From DATFXM01 sp035315885 (GTDB lineage: Bacteria > Acidobacteriota > Blastocatellia > UBA7656): DNA of 15,408 bases. A model generated the notes under the pieces. That model made no database searches and was not told the origin of the DNA. It saw nothing but the letters and a program-made list of their open reading frames with translations. The stretch spans positions 1 through 15,408 of the forward strand of contig DATFXM010000073.1 of NCBI GenBank assembly GCA_035315885.1, written 5' to 3'. Numbering within the stretch: the stretch's first letter is position 1; each line of letters begins with the position of its first letter. Positions 7,483-14,967 of this stretch are shown one piece after another. The position numbers and the translations under genes were made by a program.

Positions 7483-9357
7483 TTAAGCAAAGAGCTGCCG
7501 GTCCACGCTGCGCAGGTCATTGGTATCGAAATAAGGCACGGTCCATCTGTCATTGGTCGACAAAAACCAACCAGCTGCCTTCGCCTGCTCTTGCTTTGAA
7601 GCATCCTTAATCTGATCCGGCTTTGCTTTTGCTTTGGCCGCGCTTCGGTCAAGAAAATCGAAGTGGTCCACGAGTGTCAACGCTTCGATAGCGAAAACTG
7701 TAGCGATGTCACGGTCGTGAATCGCAATCAGGTTATCGCCGTTTACTTCTTCGCCCTTCAGGGCAAGGTTGGATGAGCCACAGAACACCACTGGATTTTT
7801 TCCATTGAAGCCGCAAACCACAAACTTGTGATGTACCTGGTGTCCGAGGCCAACCCCAGGTACCTGGTCGAAGGGAGGTGGCAACTTCGTCGCTGTTGGC
7901 TTGCCGGATACTAGCACGCCCGTTTTCCGGCGTGGCGTATATAACTGAATACCGCCGGGTGTATCCGAAATCCCGTAGCTGAAAATGTCTTGATCCGCAT
8001 GTAAGTTCCGCAGTGCTGGTAATACCGGTCCTGTCCCTTTATCGAGACCCATGACCGCAAACAGCACACTGCCGTCGTCCTGTTTTTCCTCCTGCGCAAT
8101 GCGGGCTGCAAGATTGTTGAGGTTCTCCGTGGCATCCGCTTCTTGATGCGGAGAAAAGGTGATTTCCGTTTTTGGCAGGTCGGTGCTGAACGAGAACACC
8201 TCTTTGGCCTCCTCGCTCTTGTTAAAACTCAACTTCACATGTCCGTCCCATACAACCTGAAAAATCTGCGCGTAAGCGGCGGCAACCTTTTGTTCATTGA
8301 AAACCAGTATGTGGTTGGAGTTCACGTATAGACCAGTGACTGAAAAGTTCGTCGAACCGGTCAGGACTTTCAACGGCGTATTCTTACTCGGGTCGTCAGT
8401 CGATGCATTCCTCCTCGAAACTATGAGCACCTTGTCATGAGCAAAGCGGCCGAACTTCCCTCGCAAAATCTCCGCAGGCTTCTTTGCTGACTTTGTGAAA
8501 AGCTTTTCAAACTGGTCCTCTGGTTTAGGTCCGTTGGGTTTTTTTGTCGCGTTTGTTGAACTCTTCGATTTTGTGGAATTGGTGTTGTGGTGCAGTGCAG
8601 CGTTGTCCAGGATCATACGAATGCGACCCTGTTTGGCCAGCTCCAAAAGTATCTTCATCAGATCCGGCTCATTGAGGTCGTAGGCGAACACGTCCAGGTG
8701 AAGTTTTTTGTTGTGTAGGACTTCGTTTGCAAGGGCGAAGATCTTCTCTCGAGCGGTGAACCCGAGCCACTGGTATTCCTCGTCGAAGGTATACTCCTGC
8801 CCGAGGTTGTTCTTGCCGGATACCTTCGACGTGTCGAAAAGGAGTTCCTTCCCCTTAGGACGAAACACCGCGTTTCGCCCGAAGTGATGCACAAATGCCT
8901 GTGACTGAGTAAAGCCGCGTGTAAAACCAGTTTCGATCTTTCCCTTTGCAAATGGCCCAACTTCGACCTTCACCGCCACGCTCAAAGTTTGGTCGATGGG
9001 CTGTAAGGATCCCTTGTCATCAAAGTACCTCGGTGTGACCGTATACGTATATGGACCGAAGAAGGGCCGCGTACCCTGGTTCAGTGAGCCCGGCACATGC
9101 ACCCATCTGAATTTGTGAATCGGAGCATTGAAACTGGAAGTCGGTGGGAGCTTTGCGTCCTGCGCATGCTTCGAAAGGTCTTTGAACTGAAGCCGATTCT
9201 GTAAGTAAAAGGATTCCTGCCCATCGGGACTGACTTGAATTGTGAATCCAGCCAGGTTCCTGGCCTTTGTCTTTGGAAGATTAAACGCAAGAAGGGTTTT
9301 GGCATCGCCCTGATATGCCTTCACTGAAAAGCCGTTCTTCTGTTTGCTAACATTCAT
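7483..9357 (-). CDS. Phospholipase D-like two-HKD protein
   Basis: A 624-residue member of the PLD superfamily, whose enzymes cleave phosphodiester bonds through a His pair. Residues about 10-135 form a beta-rich N-terminal region that may be fibronectin-III-like. HKD half 1 has H307-x-K309 followed by GSTNFS (334-339). HKD half 2 has H509-x-K511 followed by GSSN (527-530). In both halves the usual Asp after HxKxxxx is replaced (S314 and G516). A Lys/Ser/Asn-rich insert (about 257-280) separates the fold from the first motif. There is no signal peptide or membrane segment. The start is supported by AAGGAG 8 bases before ATG 9357. Substrate is unknown: lipid, nucleic acid and cardiolipin-like chemistry are all possible. 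It stands alone, converging with the cytochrome-ankyrin gene. Confidence 0.85.
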   Translation of the reverse strand: MNVSKQKNGFSVKAYQGDAKTLLAFNLPKTKARNLAGFTIQVSPDGQESFYLQNRLQFKDLSKHAQDAKLPPTSSFNAPIHKFRWVHVPGSLNQGTRPFFGPYTYTVTPRYFDDKGSLQPIDQTLSVAVKVEVGPFAKGKIETGFTRGFTQSQAFVHHFGRNAVFRPKGKELLFDTSKVSGKNNLGQEYTFDEEYQWLGFTAREKIFALANEVLHNKKLHLDVFAYDLNEPDLMKILLELAKQGRIRMILDNAALHHNTNSTKSKSSTNATKKPNGPKPEDQFEKLFTKSAKKPAEILRGKFGRFAHDKVLIVSRRNASTDDPSKNTPLKVLTGSTNFSVTGLYVNSNHILVFNEQKVAAAYAQIFQVVWDGHVKLSFNKSEEAKEVFSFSTDLPKTEITFSPHQEADATENLNNLAARIAQEEKQDDGSVLFAVMGLDKGTGPVLPALRNLHADQDIFSYGISDTPGGIQLYTPRRKTGVLVSGKPTATKLPPPFDQVPGVGLGHQVHHKFVVCGFNGKNPVVFCGSSNLALKGEEVNGDNLIAIHDRDIATVFAIEALTLVDHFDFLDRSAAKAKAKPDQIKDASKQEQAKAAGWFLSTNDRWTVPYFDTNDLRSVDRQLFA

Positions 9358-9907
9358 GGCTTATTCTCCTTCGTTAGACATCGGTGCCGAGGTTCGTGTG
9401 GGGCCCAAATAACTAGACGTAAAGCGAGGCGGTAAACCATTCAAAAAGTCTTACGTTTGAGAGTACAACCCGCACATTCACTTTGAGGACGCCAAAAAGC
9501 GGCAGCTATTCAAACCGCTGAGATCTTCTGACGGTTGCCGGCCTGGGCTTTATGTCTCTTGCGATTAGAGAGGTTAAATAGAGAGAACTGGCCTGATTGG
9601 GAAACTTTATGAGCAATAAATAAAGGAAGCGACTCGGAAGGTGGCTAAATTGCTGGTCTATGGAGCCAGCGAAGGGACTCGAAGGCCTGATGGCAGGGCT
9701 CAACCAGGGACCTATAGTTTTGGCGATTAAGAATTATCGCTCTGGCGATTGAGAATTATCGCTCTGGCTTATTATGGAATCTGATGCGCACATGCTCGTA
9801 TATCGTTAACGGGACTACGGCGCGCCGGGTTCGTCGGCGGGTGGTTGTAATCTAAATTGCAACGAAGAACCCCCTTCAACATCAGATTCAAAACTCAAAA
9901 CCAATCG
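9358..9907. other. Gene-free 550-base gap with a short tandem repeat
   Basis: No reading frame here has a credible start, ribosome binding site or recognisable product. The only clear structure is the 22-bp direct repeat at 9721-9764. The promoter of the PLD-like gene should lie near 9360-9450 on the minus strand, but no convincing -35/-10 pair was seen. Confidence 0.5.
9721..9764. repeat. Two tandem 22-bp repeats with internal inverted repeat
   Basis: Two 22-base copies (9721-9742 and 9743-9764) differ at one base, and a partial third copy (TGGCTTA) follows. Each copy contains GCGAT...ATCGC arms around a short AT-rich centre (TTAAGAAT or TTGAGAAT), so each could bind a dimeric protein or form a small hairpin. 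Confidence 0.75.
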
Positions 9908-10540
9908 TTAATGACCTTTGCCTGAGTTCGGACAGTTGCAGGCCGGCTTTGATGTTCGGACTCGAGTCGACTGCACTCTTCGGGCGGTTGTGTGAACGTG
10001 TGACCCTGACGTATGGGAACTCCCTGACGTATGGGAACTAAGGTGTGTCGACGACGAATCGCATGGAAGATTGCTTCGCCAGGCTACCTGACGAGCTCGA
10101 TACTGGTTACTCAACGCACCCGCGCCGGCGAATCCGTAGAATCGCTCCCAGGCGTCCAGATCATTCCGCACCACTTGCCAGTCTCCTTTTGCGCGGAGAC
10201 CAAGGTCGTACTGGCGCATCATGCATTCGATCCTTCGCGCTCTCAAGATCACTTCACGAGCGTTGTCCGGATCTGTTCCGTGGTGTTCGTAGTCGTGTTT
10301 GAGCCGGTCGGTCGCCTTCTCGAAACTGTGCACATACGAGTTTATCTCGTCCTCAGTTCTCGAACCGTTCAGTGAGCTGTGATCCAGCGCGTGATCCAGG
10401 GAACTTCGGAATCGGTCAGCGTTGTCTTCCAGTCGTTTCAGAAGATGGCGGACGTCCTGATCAGATTGCGCATTTGCCTCAATTGCGGCGAAGAAGAAAA
10501 CAAAACCAAACAGACCCATCACTACCAGCCTTTTGCTCAT
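9908..10540 (-). CDS. Secreted helical hypothetical protein
   Basis: A 210-residue protein of a type I recall as recurrent but unnamed in Acidobacteriota. Residues 1-24 are a clear signal peptide (MSKRL, then a Phe-rich core, with cleavage after ANA). Residues about 26-145 are charged and predicted helical (LLKRLEDNADRFRSSLDHAL, then DEINSYVHSFEKATDRLKH, then WQVVRNDLDAWERFYG). Residues about 160 to the end form a Ser/His/Thr/Arg-rich, low-complexity tail with a final CNC. The ATG at 10540 is chosen over the GTG two codons earlier because AGGAGGT lies only 4 bases before it. The tail contains an 18-bp exact duplication. Periplasmic or extracellular location is likely; function is unknown. Confidence 0.75.
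   Translation of the reverse strand: MSKRLVVMGLFGFVFFFAAIEANAQSDQDVRHLLKRLEDNADRFRSSLDHALDHSSLNGSRTEDEINSYVHSFEKATDRLKHDYEHHGTDPDNAREVILRARRIECMMRQYDLGLRAKGDWQVVRNDLDAWERFYGFAGAGALSNQYRARQVAWRSNLPCDSSSTHLSSHTSGSSHTSGSHVHTTARRVQSTRVRTSKPACNCPNSGKGH
10004..10039. repeat. Exact 18-bp tandem duplication in the secreted protein tail
   Basis: CCCTGACGTATGGGAACT occurs twice head to tail (10004-10021 and 10022-10039). On the minus strand it encodes SSHTSG twice in frame. Perfect identity suggests recent slippage in a low-constraint tail. Confidence 0.9.
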
Positions 10541-11424
10541 AACCACCTCCTCAGTGGAAGCTCCGTCACATTGTAGAAATCCCCGAATTAAGTGGGAACG
10601 AACACGCTCTCACGAGAGTGGGTGCCCTGGTCGATGAATAACTCCCGGTGGCAAGAGTGAATTTCCGCCACCCGATCTGATGTCGGTTTGTGGAGGATGA
10701 GAAGCAAACCTGAGTCCAACCAAGTTGTGACTCTATTCCTGCTGCTGGTCTGGCTCGCGAGCAGCGCTGGCGACGCCGTCATGTGCTCGACTGACACATC
10801 GGTTATTATAACGCAGGTCGGGGTCGATCGCCTCACGTCGTGAATCCCTCTACGCATCTGAACCTTTGACTGATTATTGAAGAGGGGATTGTCTAAAGTT
10901 CGCGGTATCGGGAATGCCGATGGGATTCAGAAGCAGGCGGCAGGGACCATTGAAGCCATTTAACAAAGAGCAGTTCGCTGATTACGCAAAGCCGGCAAAC
11001 GGCAGCGGGAATTGTGTCGATCGACCGGTCTCGCCGCTGCCAGGCCCGGGTTATGGAGATGACGCTGGAAGGCGATCTGCGGGCGCGGTGTTGATAACGT
11101 CGAAGCCATATTGGGCGAGCGCGTCGGACGCGGAGGACCAACAGCCAAGCGCCAGCCACAGCAGGAGGTGAGCGGCACGCTTTCGCGCGCGACTGGTGTC
11201 TCGAGCAGGGCTTTCAAAATCCTCACGCAGCCGAAAACGCTTTGAGGGACAGAGCGTCATCGCAATTCGGCTTAAGCAACCTCTGAGTGGCGCTGCTGGC
11301 AAGGGGGGTCCGCTCTGAAAATGAGATCAGCGACTGACTGAAGATCTACTTCGGGCAATAGAAAGGCTACCTTTGCGAGGCGGCCTAATTCCTTGATTCT
11401 ATGGGCGGATATTGCCGGATGGAT
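10541..11424. other. Poorly coding 0.9 kb stretch
   Basis: Several short overlapping frames exist on both strands, but none has a ribosome binding site plus a recognisable product. The only suggestive trace is on the minus strand, where 11260-11051 would encode a leader-like segment (hydrophobic LLLWLALGCW, then SDALAQYGFD) that stops after about 69 codons. This could be the remnant of a secreted-protein gene or chance. The promoter of the secreted helical protein should lie within 10552-10650. Confidence 0.4.
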
Positions 11425-11793
11425 TCAGCGTTGTCGCAACTCTTCATCGAGGACTTCAGAAGGGATCGCGCCTTGCGGGGCGAGAGAAAGTAGAAGTGCT
11501 TCAAATCGCCGGTTCTCATCCCTTCGCGACTCGGAACCTTCGGGGGTTTTCAAGGTGACGACACCGCCATAGGCTAACCATTCGCGAACTGGGCCCTTCA
11601 AAAAAGAACCCCTGTAACCCAGCACCGGCGCGGGCGGAGTCGTGCCGTCATACGACTCCAGTGATTCCCAGAGACCTTGCAGCCGCCTGGCGTCTTCATC
11701 ACTAACCGACCAGGTGGGATCGGGGCGCCCCGAAAACATCGAAGCGCCTCCAAGATACTTGACTGAACCTTCATTTGATTTTGATGTGCCCAT
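11425..11793 (-). CDS. Short FSGRPDP/LGYRG-domain protein, paralogue of the upstream gene's N-terminus
   Basis: This product of about 122 residues consists of one domain that also forms the N-terminus of the preceding 294-residue protein. Shared features in order are the FSGRPDP motif, a Ser/Asp-led helix ending in a leucine-rich segment (ARRLQGLWESL), VLGYRGSFL and a GGVVTL strand. It also resembles unnamed bacterial proteins that I recall as having the same layout. The start is uncertain. ATG 11793 overlaps the upstream gene by 23 bp and keeps the first strand (VKYLGG) aligned to ITIDIF, but has no ribosome binding site. ATG 11739 has GGAGG 7 bases upstream but begins at the FSG motif, giving 104 residues. 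Overlap suggests translational coupling. It has no signal peptide; the role is unknown, possibly a partner or immunity-like protein. Confidence 0.7.
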   Translation of the reverse strand: MGTSKSNEGSVKYLGGASMFSGRPDPTWSVSDEDARRLQGLWESLESYDGTTPPAPVLGYRGSFLKGPVREWLAYGGVVTLKTPEGSESRRDENRRFEALLLSLAPQGAIPSEVLDEELRQR

Positions 11794-12655
11794 GCTTGAC
11801 AACCATGAACGTGCAGAAAGCCGTATACATTCCTCGGTTCGCCGTTCGCGGGTCAGGGATGAAATGCCCGCTGTTATCAACGTTGGTCACAGCAGTGGAA
11901 CCGGGCTTATGCGACCAGAACCCATTTCTGCCTTTCCGAAACCAATGGAAGTCTATGTTCGGCGCCATAACTAATGCTACCAGATGTCCCTCCGGCGGAC
12001 ACTTATTATTTGCGCCGGGCTGGTCTTCAAGATCGTCCTTCACTGCCGCAGGTCGAACTGAAGCGCAAGTAAGTTGCGTGTACATCGCGCCTGCCGCCTT
12101 CCCAGGTTGAGCGAAAGTATCGCTCCGATAATTGGTCGCGTAGTTGTAACAGTTGTTGTTATGTTGCTTTTGCCCTCCGTCGTTCCACCACCCCGGTTCA
12201 TAGAGTGGGCCGCACGCGCAGGGCAGTGTTATGGGAAACGGGAGTGTCGGTATGGTAATTTGATCGCGAGTCTCTTTTGCGCGCTCGACCTCTTGCCTAA
12301 CAATCGTCAGCAGCTTCTTCGCTCCCTTCAGTTTCTTGGAGGGCCCCTTGCTGCTGAAGAAGTAGCTCTCGAAATCAACATCCGCTGCTCGGTGGGCCAA
12401 TCCGCCGCCCACTAGAGCGCCTGAAGCTACTCGGAAACGTGCCGGCAAACTCTCGTCGGCGGGCGATGGTCCCATCTGCTCAATGATTAATCCACGGTAG
12501 CCCAGAATTGGAGTCGTAGCCTTTTCAGCTTCATCGGCGACGAGTGCGTTCCCAGGTTTCAAACGTTCTAGTACGGCTTGAGCTTCTTTCGAGCTTAAAA
12601 CGATAACCGGGTTTGGGACACCGCTAAAGATATCAATTGTGATCTGTATAGACAT
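11771..12655 (-). CDS. FSGxPxP domain fused to Cys/His domain, possible cysteine hydrolase
   Basis: A 294-residue protein of two parts. Residues 1-100 are the FSGVPNP/ILGYRG domain shared with the next gene. Residues about 145-294 form a separate domain with NNNCYNYATNY around C169, DFHWFR around H237, WSHKPG around H249, then VTNVDNSG and a late Cys (C281). The order Cys, then His, then polar residue recalls NlpC/P60, CHAP and papain-like folds. I infer a cysteine peptidase or amidase but cannot assign a named family. The linker (about 102-130) is Lys/Glu-rich and helical. There is no signal peptide. ATG 12655 is supported by AGGAG 7 bases upstream. The gene follows the metzincin gene by 116 bases on the same strand. 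Confidence 0.8.
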   Translation of the reverse strand: MSIQITIDIFSGVPNPVIVLSSKEAQAVLERLKPGNALVADEAEKATTPILGYRGLIIEQMGPSPADESLPARFRVASGALVGGGLAHRAADVDFESYFFSSKGPSKKLKGAKKLLTIVRQEVERAKETRDQITIPTLPFPITLPCACGPLYEPGWWNDGGQKQHNNNCYNYATNYRSDTFAQPGKAAGAMYTQLTCASVRPAAVKDDLEDQPGANNKCPPEGHLVALVMAPNIDFHWFRKGRNGFWSHKPGSTAVTNVDNSGHFIPDPRTANRGMYTAFCTFMVVKHGHIKIK

Positions 12656-12771
12656 ATTCTTTCTCCTGCAATTTGAGCTTCACTGAGGGTGGTAGGAGGA
12701 AGTACTCCAGCCGTTTAAGCGCAAGTTATCTTCCTCCCAGATTTGTTTAAGCAGCTTAACAAGGGGGCGAG
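12656..12771. other. Short spacer between the metzincin and Cys/His genes
   Basis: These 116 bases hold GTTTAAGC twice (12713-12720 and 12745-12752). The second copy is part of TTAAGCAGCTTAA, a small inverted repeat. There is no T-tract, so a terminator is not supported and readthrough between the two genes is possible. Confidence 0.4.
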
Positions 12772-14967
12772 TTAGCGGTTCTTATCACCGGTCTTGCGCT
12801 TCTTGCCTCGCTCGGCGCGTCCTTTGGCACGCGCCCGTGGAGCTGCCGCGCCTACATCGCGTCTTCTAGATGTGGGCAGCAAGCCTGCATAACCCCTCAT
12901 TGCAGCCGGCGCGGTTCCGCGGCGATCTGTGGCGCCCGCGGCGATGCCGCCAAAAACCTCGTCGAGACGCGAAACCGCCTCAGTCAAGTGAGTGGCGCCG
13001 CCTCCCAGGGCAACGTACTTGCCAACCTCGGGATGAAGCAGCGCCGCAGCGGCAGCGTTATCCGTATCCGACTGTGGGAAGTTCACCCAGACATCGGTGC
13101 GTCCCTTGACGCCGAACGGAACTCCTGAAATCGCCCACATCACATCCACCTCAATCACGTATCCCCCTGGTCGGTCGAATGCAAAGCCGCGAGAGCTCCA
13201 GTAGAGTCGCGTCTCGGCGGTCAAGCTCTTCCCCGCTTCAAGGTTCGCAATCTTGGAGCTTTCGCATTCAATGATGAATGTGGGCATCGGTCGAATCACC
13301 CCGTTCGGCGTGGTGACGGTTATATATGCGGACAGTGCTTCGATGCGGACATCGTTTGGAACCGGTATCGGTCCAGCGGACCTGTTGGTCAGGGTCCAGG
13401 CGAGCTGGAGCGGTTCTCCCAGATTGATCTGCTTGTGCTCTGCCGTTACTGTGAGTTCCAGGTCGTCCGATGAAAAGTAGTGACGGTCCGAGTCCGCCGA
13501 TGGGACTGTCGAGCTATGCCCTGAGCCAAAGGTCATTCCACCGGGTCTTACCGCAGGGTCTGGAAAGTGTATCAGGTGATGGCGCACATGATCGTTGAAT
13601 CCGAGATTGATATTAGTTGGAAACACGCCAGGCTCACCGGTTGCTGCGGTGCCGAGAACGTCGGCTACGCTCGGCGTTGTCGTCATGATGGAGTTGTCAG
13701 CGCCTCCTTCCTGTTCCTGGTGGATCTGATTGAAACCGTGTCCGAGTTCGTGACTCGCACTGCGCAGGTACGCACGGGGCACATTGCGCTGCATCTGGTT
13801 TGTCGCCGTTCCGAAAAACGCCGAGTCCGAGGCCGGGTATCCATCATCGCTAAAGCTTGCAGACCCTTCGCGGGGAACACCGATTTGATCGTACATTATG
13901 CCTCTCGAACAACCCAGCCTGGCGGGCACCACGATCAAATGGAAGTGCCATTCCTTGTCCAGGTTAGTGGCGGGATTGCGGACGTTTAGCATCAGGGCGT
14001 GTAGATCCGCTGACGACCAACAATTGGTGGCGACCACTCCGGCAGGCACCGGAATGTCCTTCTGATCGAAGACCACATTCAAGTTCCATCCCGCTGTTTT
14101 GAAAACGGTCTTGAAGTCCTCTGTAGCACCGCCGGAGATTGCCGGAACGGCTTGTGGCGCAACGGCCCCTTTCAGCGTGTCGACTTCCACGGTTGCCTTT
14201 CGAAAGAATGTCGAGACCCATCCCATCTTGAAGGTGCCTTTCTCAACGCCCGCCTGAAAGACTTTTCCCTCGAAGTATTCGCTCGAATAGCCGGGAGGAG
14301 GGACCGCATTGCTAAGCACGATATCAATCGTCCGGGTCCCGGGTGAAGGCGGAAACGTCCCGTTGAATTGGCCCGGCGGCGGCTGCGTGTAGACGTATTC
14401 CTGCGCAGTGATGGTGAAGGCGCACTTAGTTGCCAGAAGAGACGGCATCTTGATATTGGTCACCTTCAGGTACGAGTGATATTTGTCACGCGCGTAAATC
14501 GGTATGCCCAGTTTTACCGGAAGAAAGCTCGATGGCGCCGGCCGAATGGCTGCGCTGGCGGCTGGAACCACGGGTGTAGGTAGAGCTATGGCGGGGTTCA
14601 AGAAGCGGTAGAGGTCGCCGCTAACGACCGTCTTAACTCCGCTTTTCTCCACTCGCATTGTTCCGTGAAATATGCTGGTGCCCGTTTTGGGCTGCAGCGT
14701 TATGCGGTAGCAGCCTGCTCTGAGGTTGATTTTGCAGAGATGTGGAAAGGGAATAGCAGGACCCGGCTGCGGCTGCGGAAGTGCGACCGCAGATGGATCG
14801 TCTTCGGCCGCTAGAAGAGCTGACTCCTGACCTGCTTCTGTTGGAAACGGCTCGGCGACAGGAACGAAACCGATAAATCCTTTGGTCGCGCTTGGAGTTG
14901 GCTCTGGAACAACAAATGTAGATGTAGTTTCATCTATGGCTTCGTGGTCAACTTTTGCTTTTGGCAT
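12772..14967 (-). CDS. Metzincin-type zinc metalloprotease candidate, no signal peptide
   Basis: A 731-residue protein with the zinc motif HELGHGFNQIH (H406, E407, H410, H416; Asn at the usual Gly position) and a likely Met-turn SIMTT (M428), the two hallmarks of metzincins. Residues 1-75 are acidic/Pro-rich and look disordered. Residues about 76-125 form a compact region (LCKINLRAGCYRITL, then FHGTMRVEKSG) of unknown type. A beta-rich stretch (about 150-270) precedes the catalytic region (about 290-470). Residues about 490-660 are Ig-like or beta-sandwich (LELTVTAEHKQINLGEPLQL, then VEIDV-type strands). The last 30 residues are Arg/Lys-rich. No signal peptide or transmembrane segment is seen, which is unusual for a metzincin. 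ATG 14967 has AAGGAG 7 bases upstream. It heads a same-strand set with the possible cysteine hydrolase. Confidence 0.85.
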   Translation of the reverse strand: MPKAKVDHEAIDETTSTFVVPEPTPSATKGFIGFVPVAEPFPTEAGQESALLAAEDDPSAVALPQPQPGPAIPFPHLCKINLRAGCYRITLQPKTGTSIFHGTMRVEKSGVKTVVSGDLYRFLNPAIALPTPVVPAASAAIRPAPSSFLPVKLGIPIYARDKYHSYLKVTNIKMPSLLATKCAFTITAQEYVYTQPPPGQFNGTFPPSPGTRTIDIVLSNAVPPPGYSSEYFEGKVFQAGVEKGTFKMGWVSTFFRKATVEVDTLKGAVAPQAVPAISGGATEDFKTVFKTAGWNLNVVFDQKDIPVPAGVVATNCWSSADLHALMLNVRNPATNLDKEWHFHLIVVPARLGCSRGIMYDQIGVPREGSASFSDDGYPASDSAFFGTATNQMQRNVPRAYLRSASHELGHGFNQIHQEQEGGADNSIMTTTPSVADVLGTAATGEPGVFPTNINLGFNDHVRHHLIHFPDPAVRPGGMTFGSGHSSTVPSADSDRHYFSSDDLELTVTAEHKQINLGEPLQLAWTLTNRSAGPIPVPNDVRIEALSAYITVTTPNGVIRPMPTFIIECESSKIANLEAGKSLTAETRLYWSSRGFAFDRPGGYVIEVDVMWAISGVPFGVKGRTDVWVNFPQSDTDNAAAAALLHPEVGKYVALGGGATHLTEAVSRLDEVFGGIAAGATDRRGTAPAAMRGYAGLLPTSRRRDVGAAAPRARAKGRAERGKKRKTGDKNR

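Noticed and set aside
9721..9764. CRISPR array
   Set aside because: Only two contiguous 22-bp copies exist, with no spacers and no cas genes.
12745..12760. Rho-independent terminator between the metzincin and Cys/His genes
   Set aside because: The inverted repeat TTAAGCAGCTTAA is AT-rich with at most a 5-bp stem and no T-tract on either strand.
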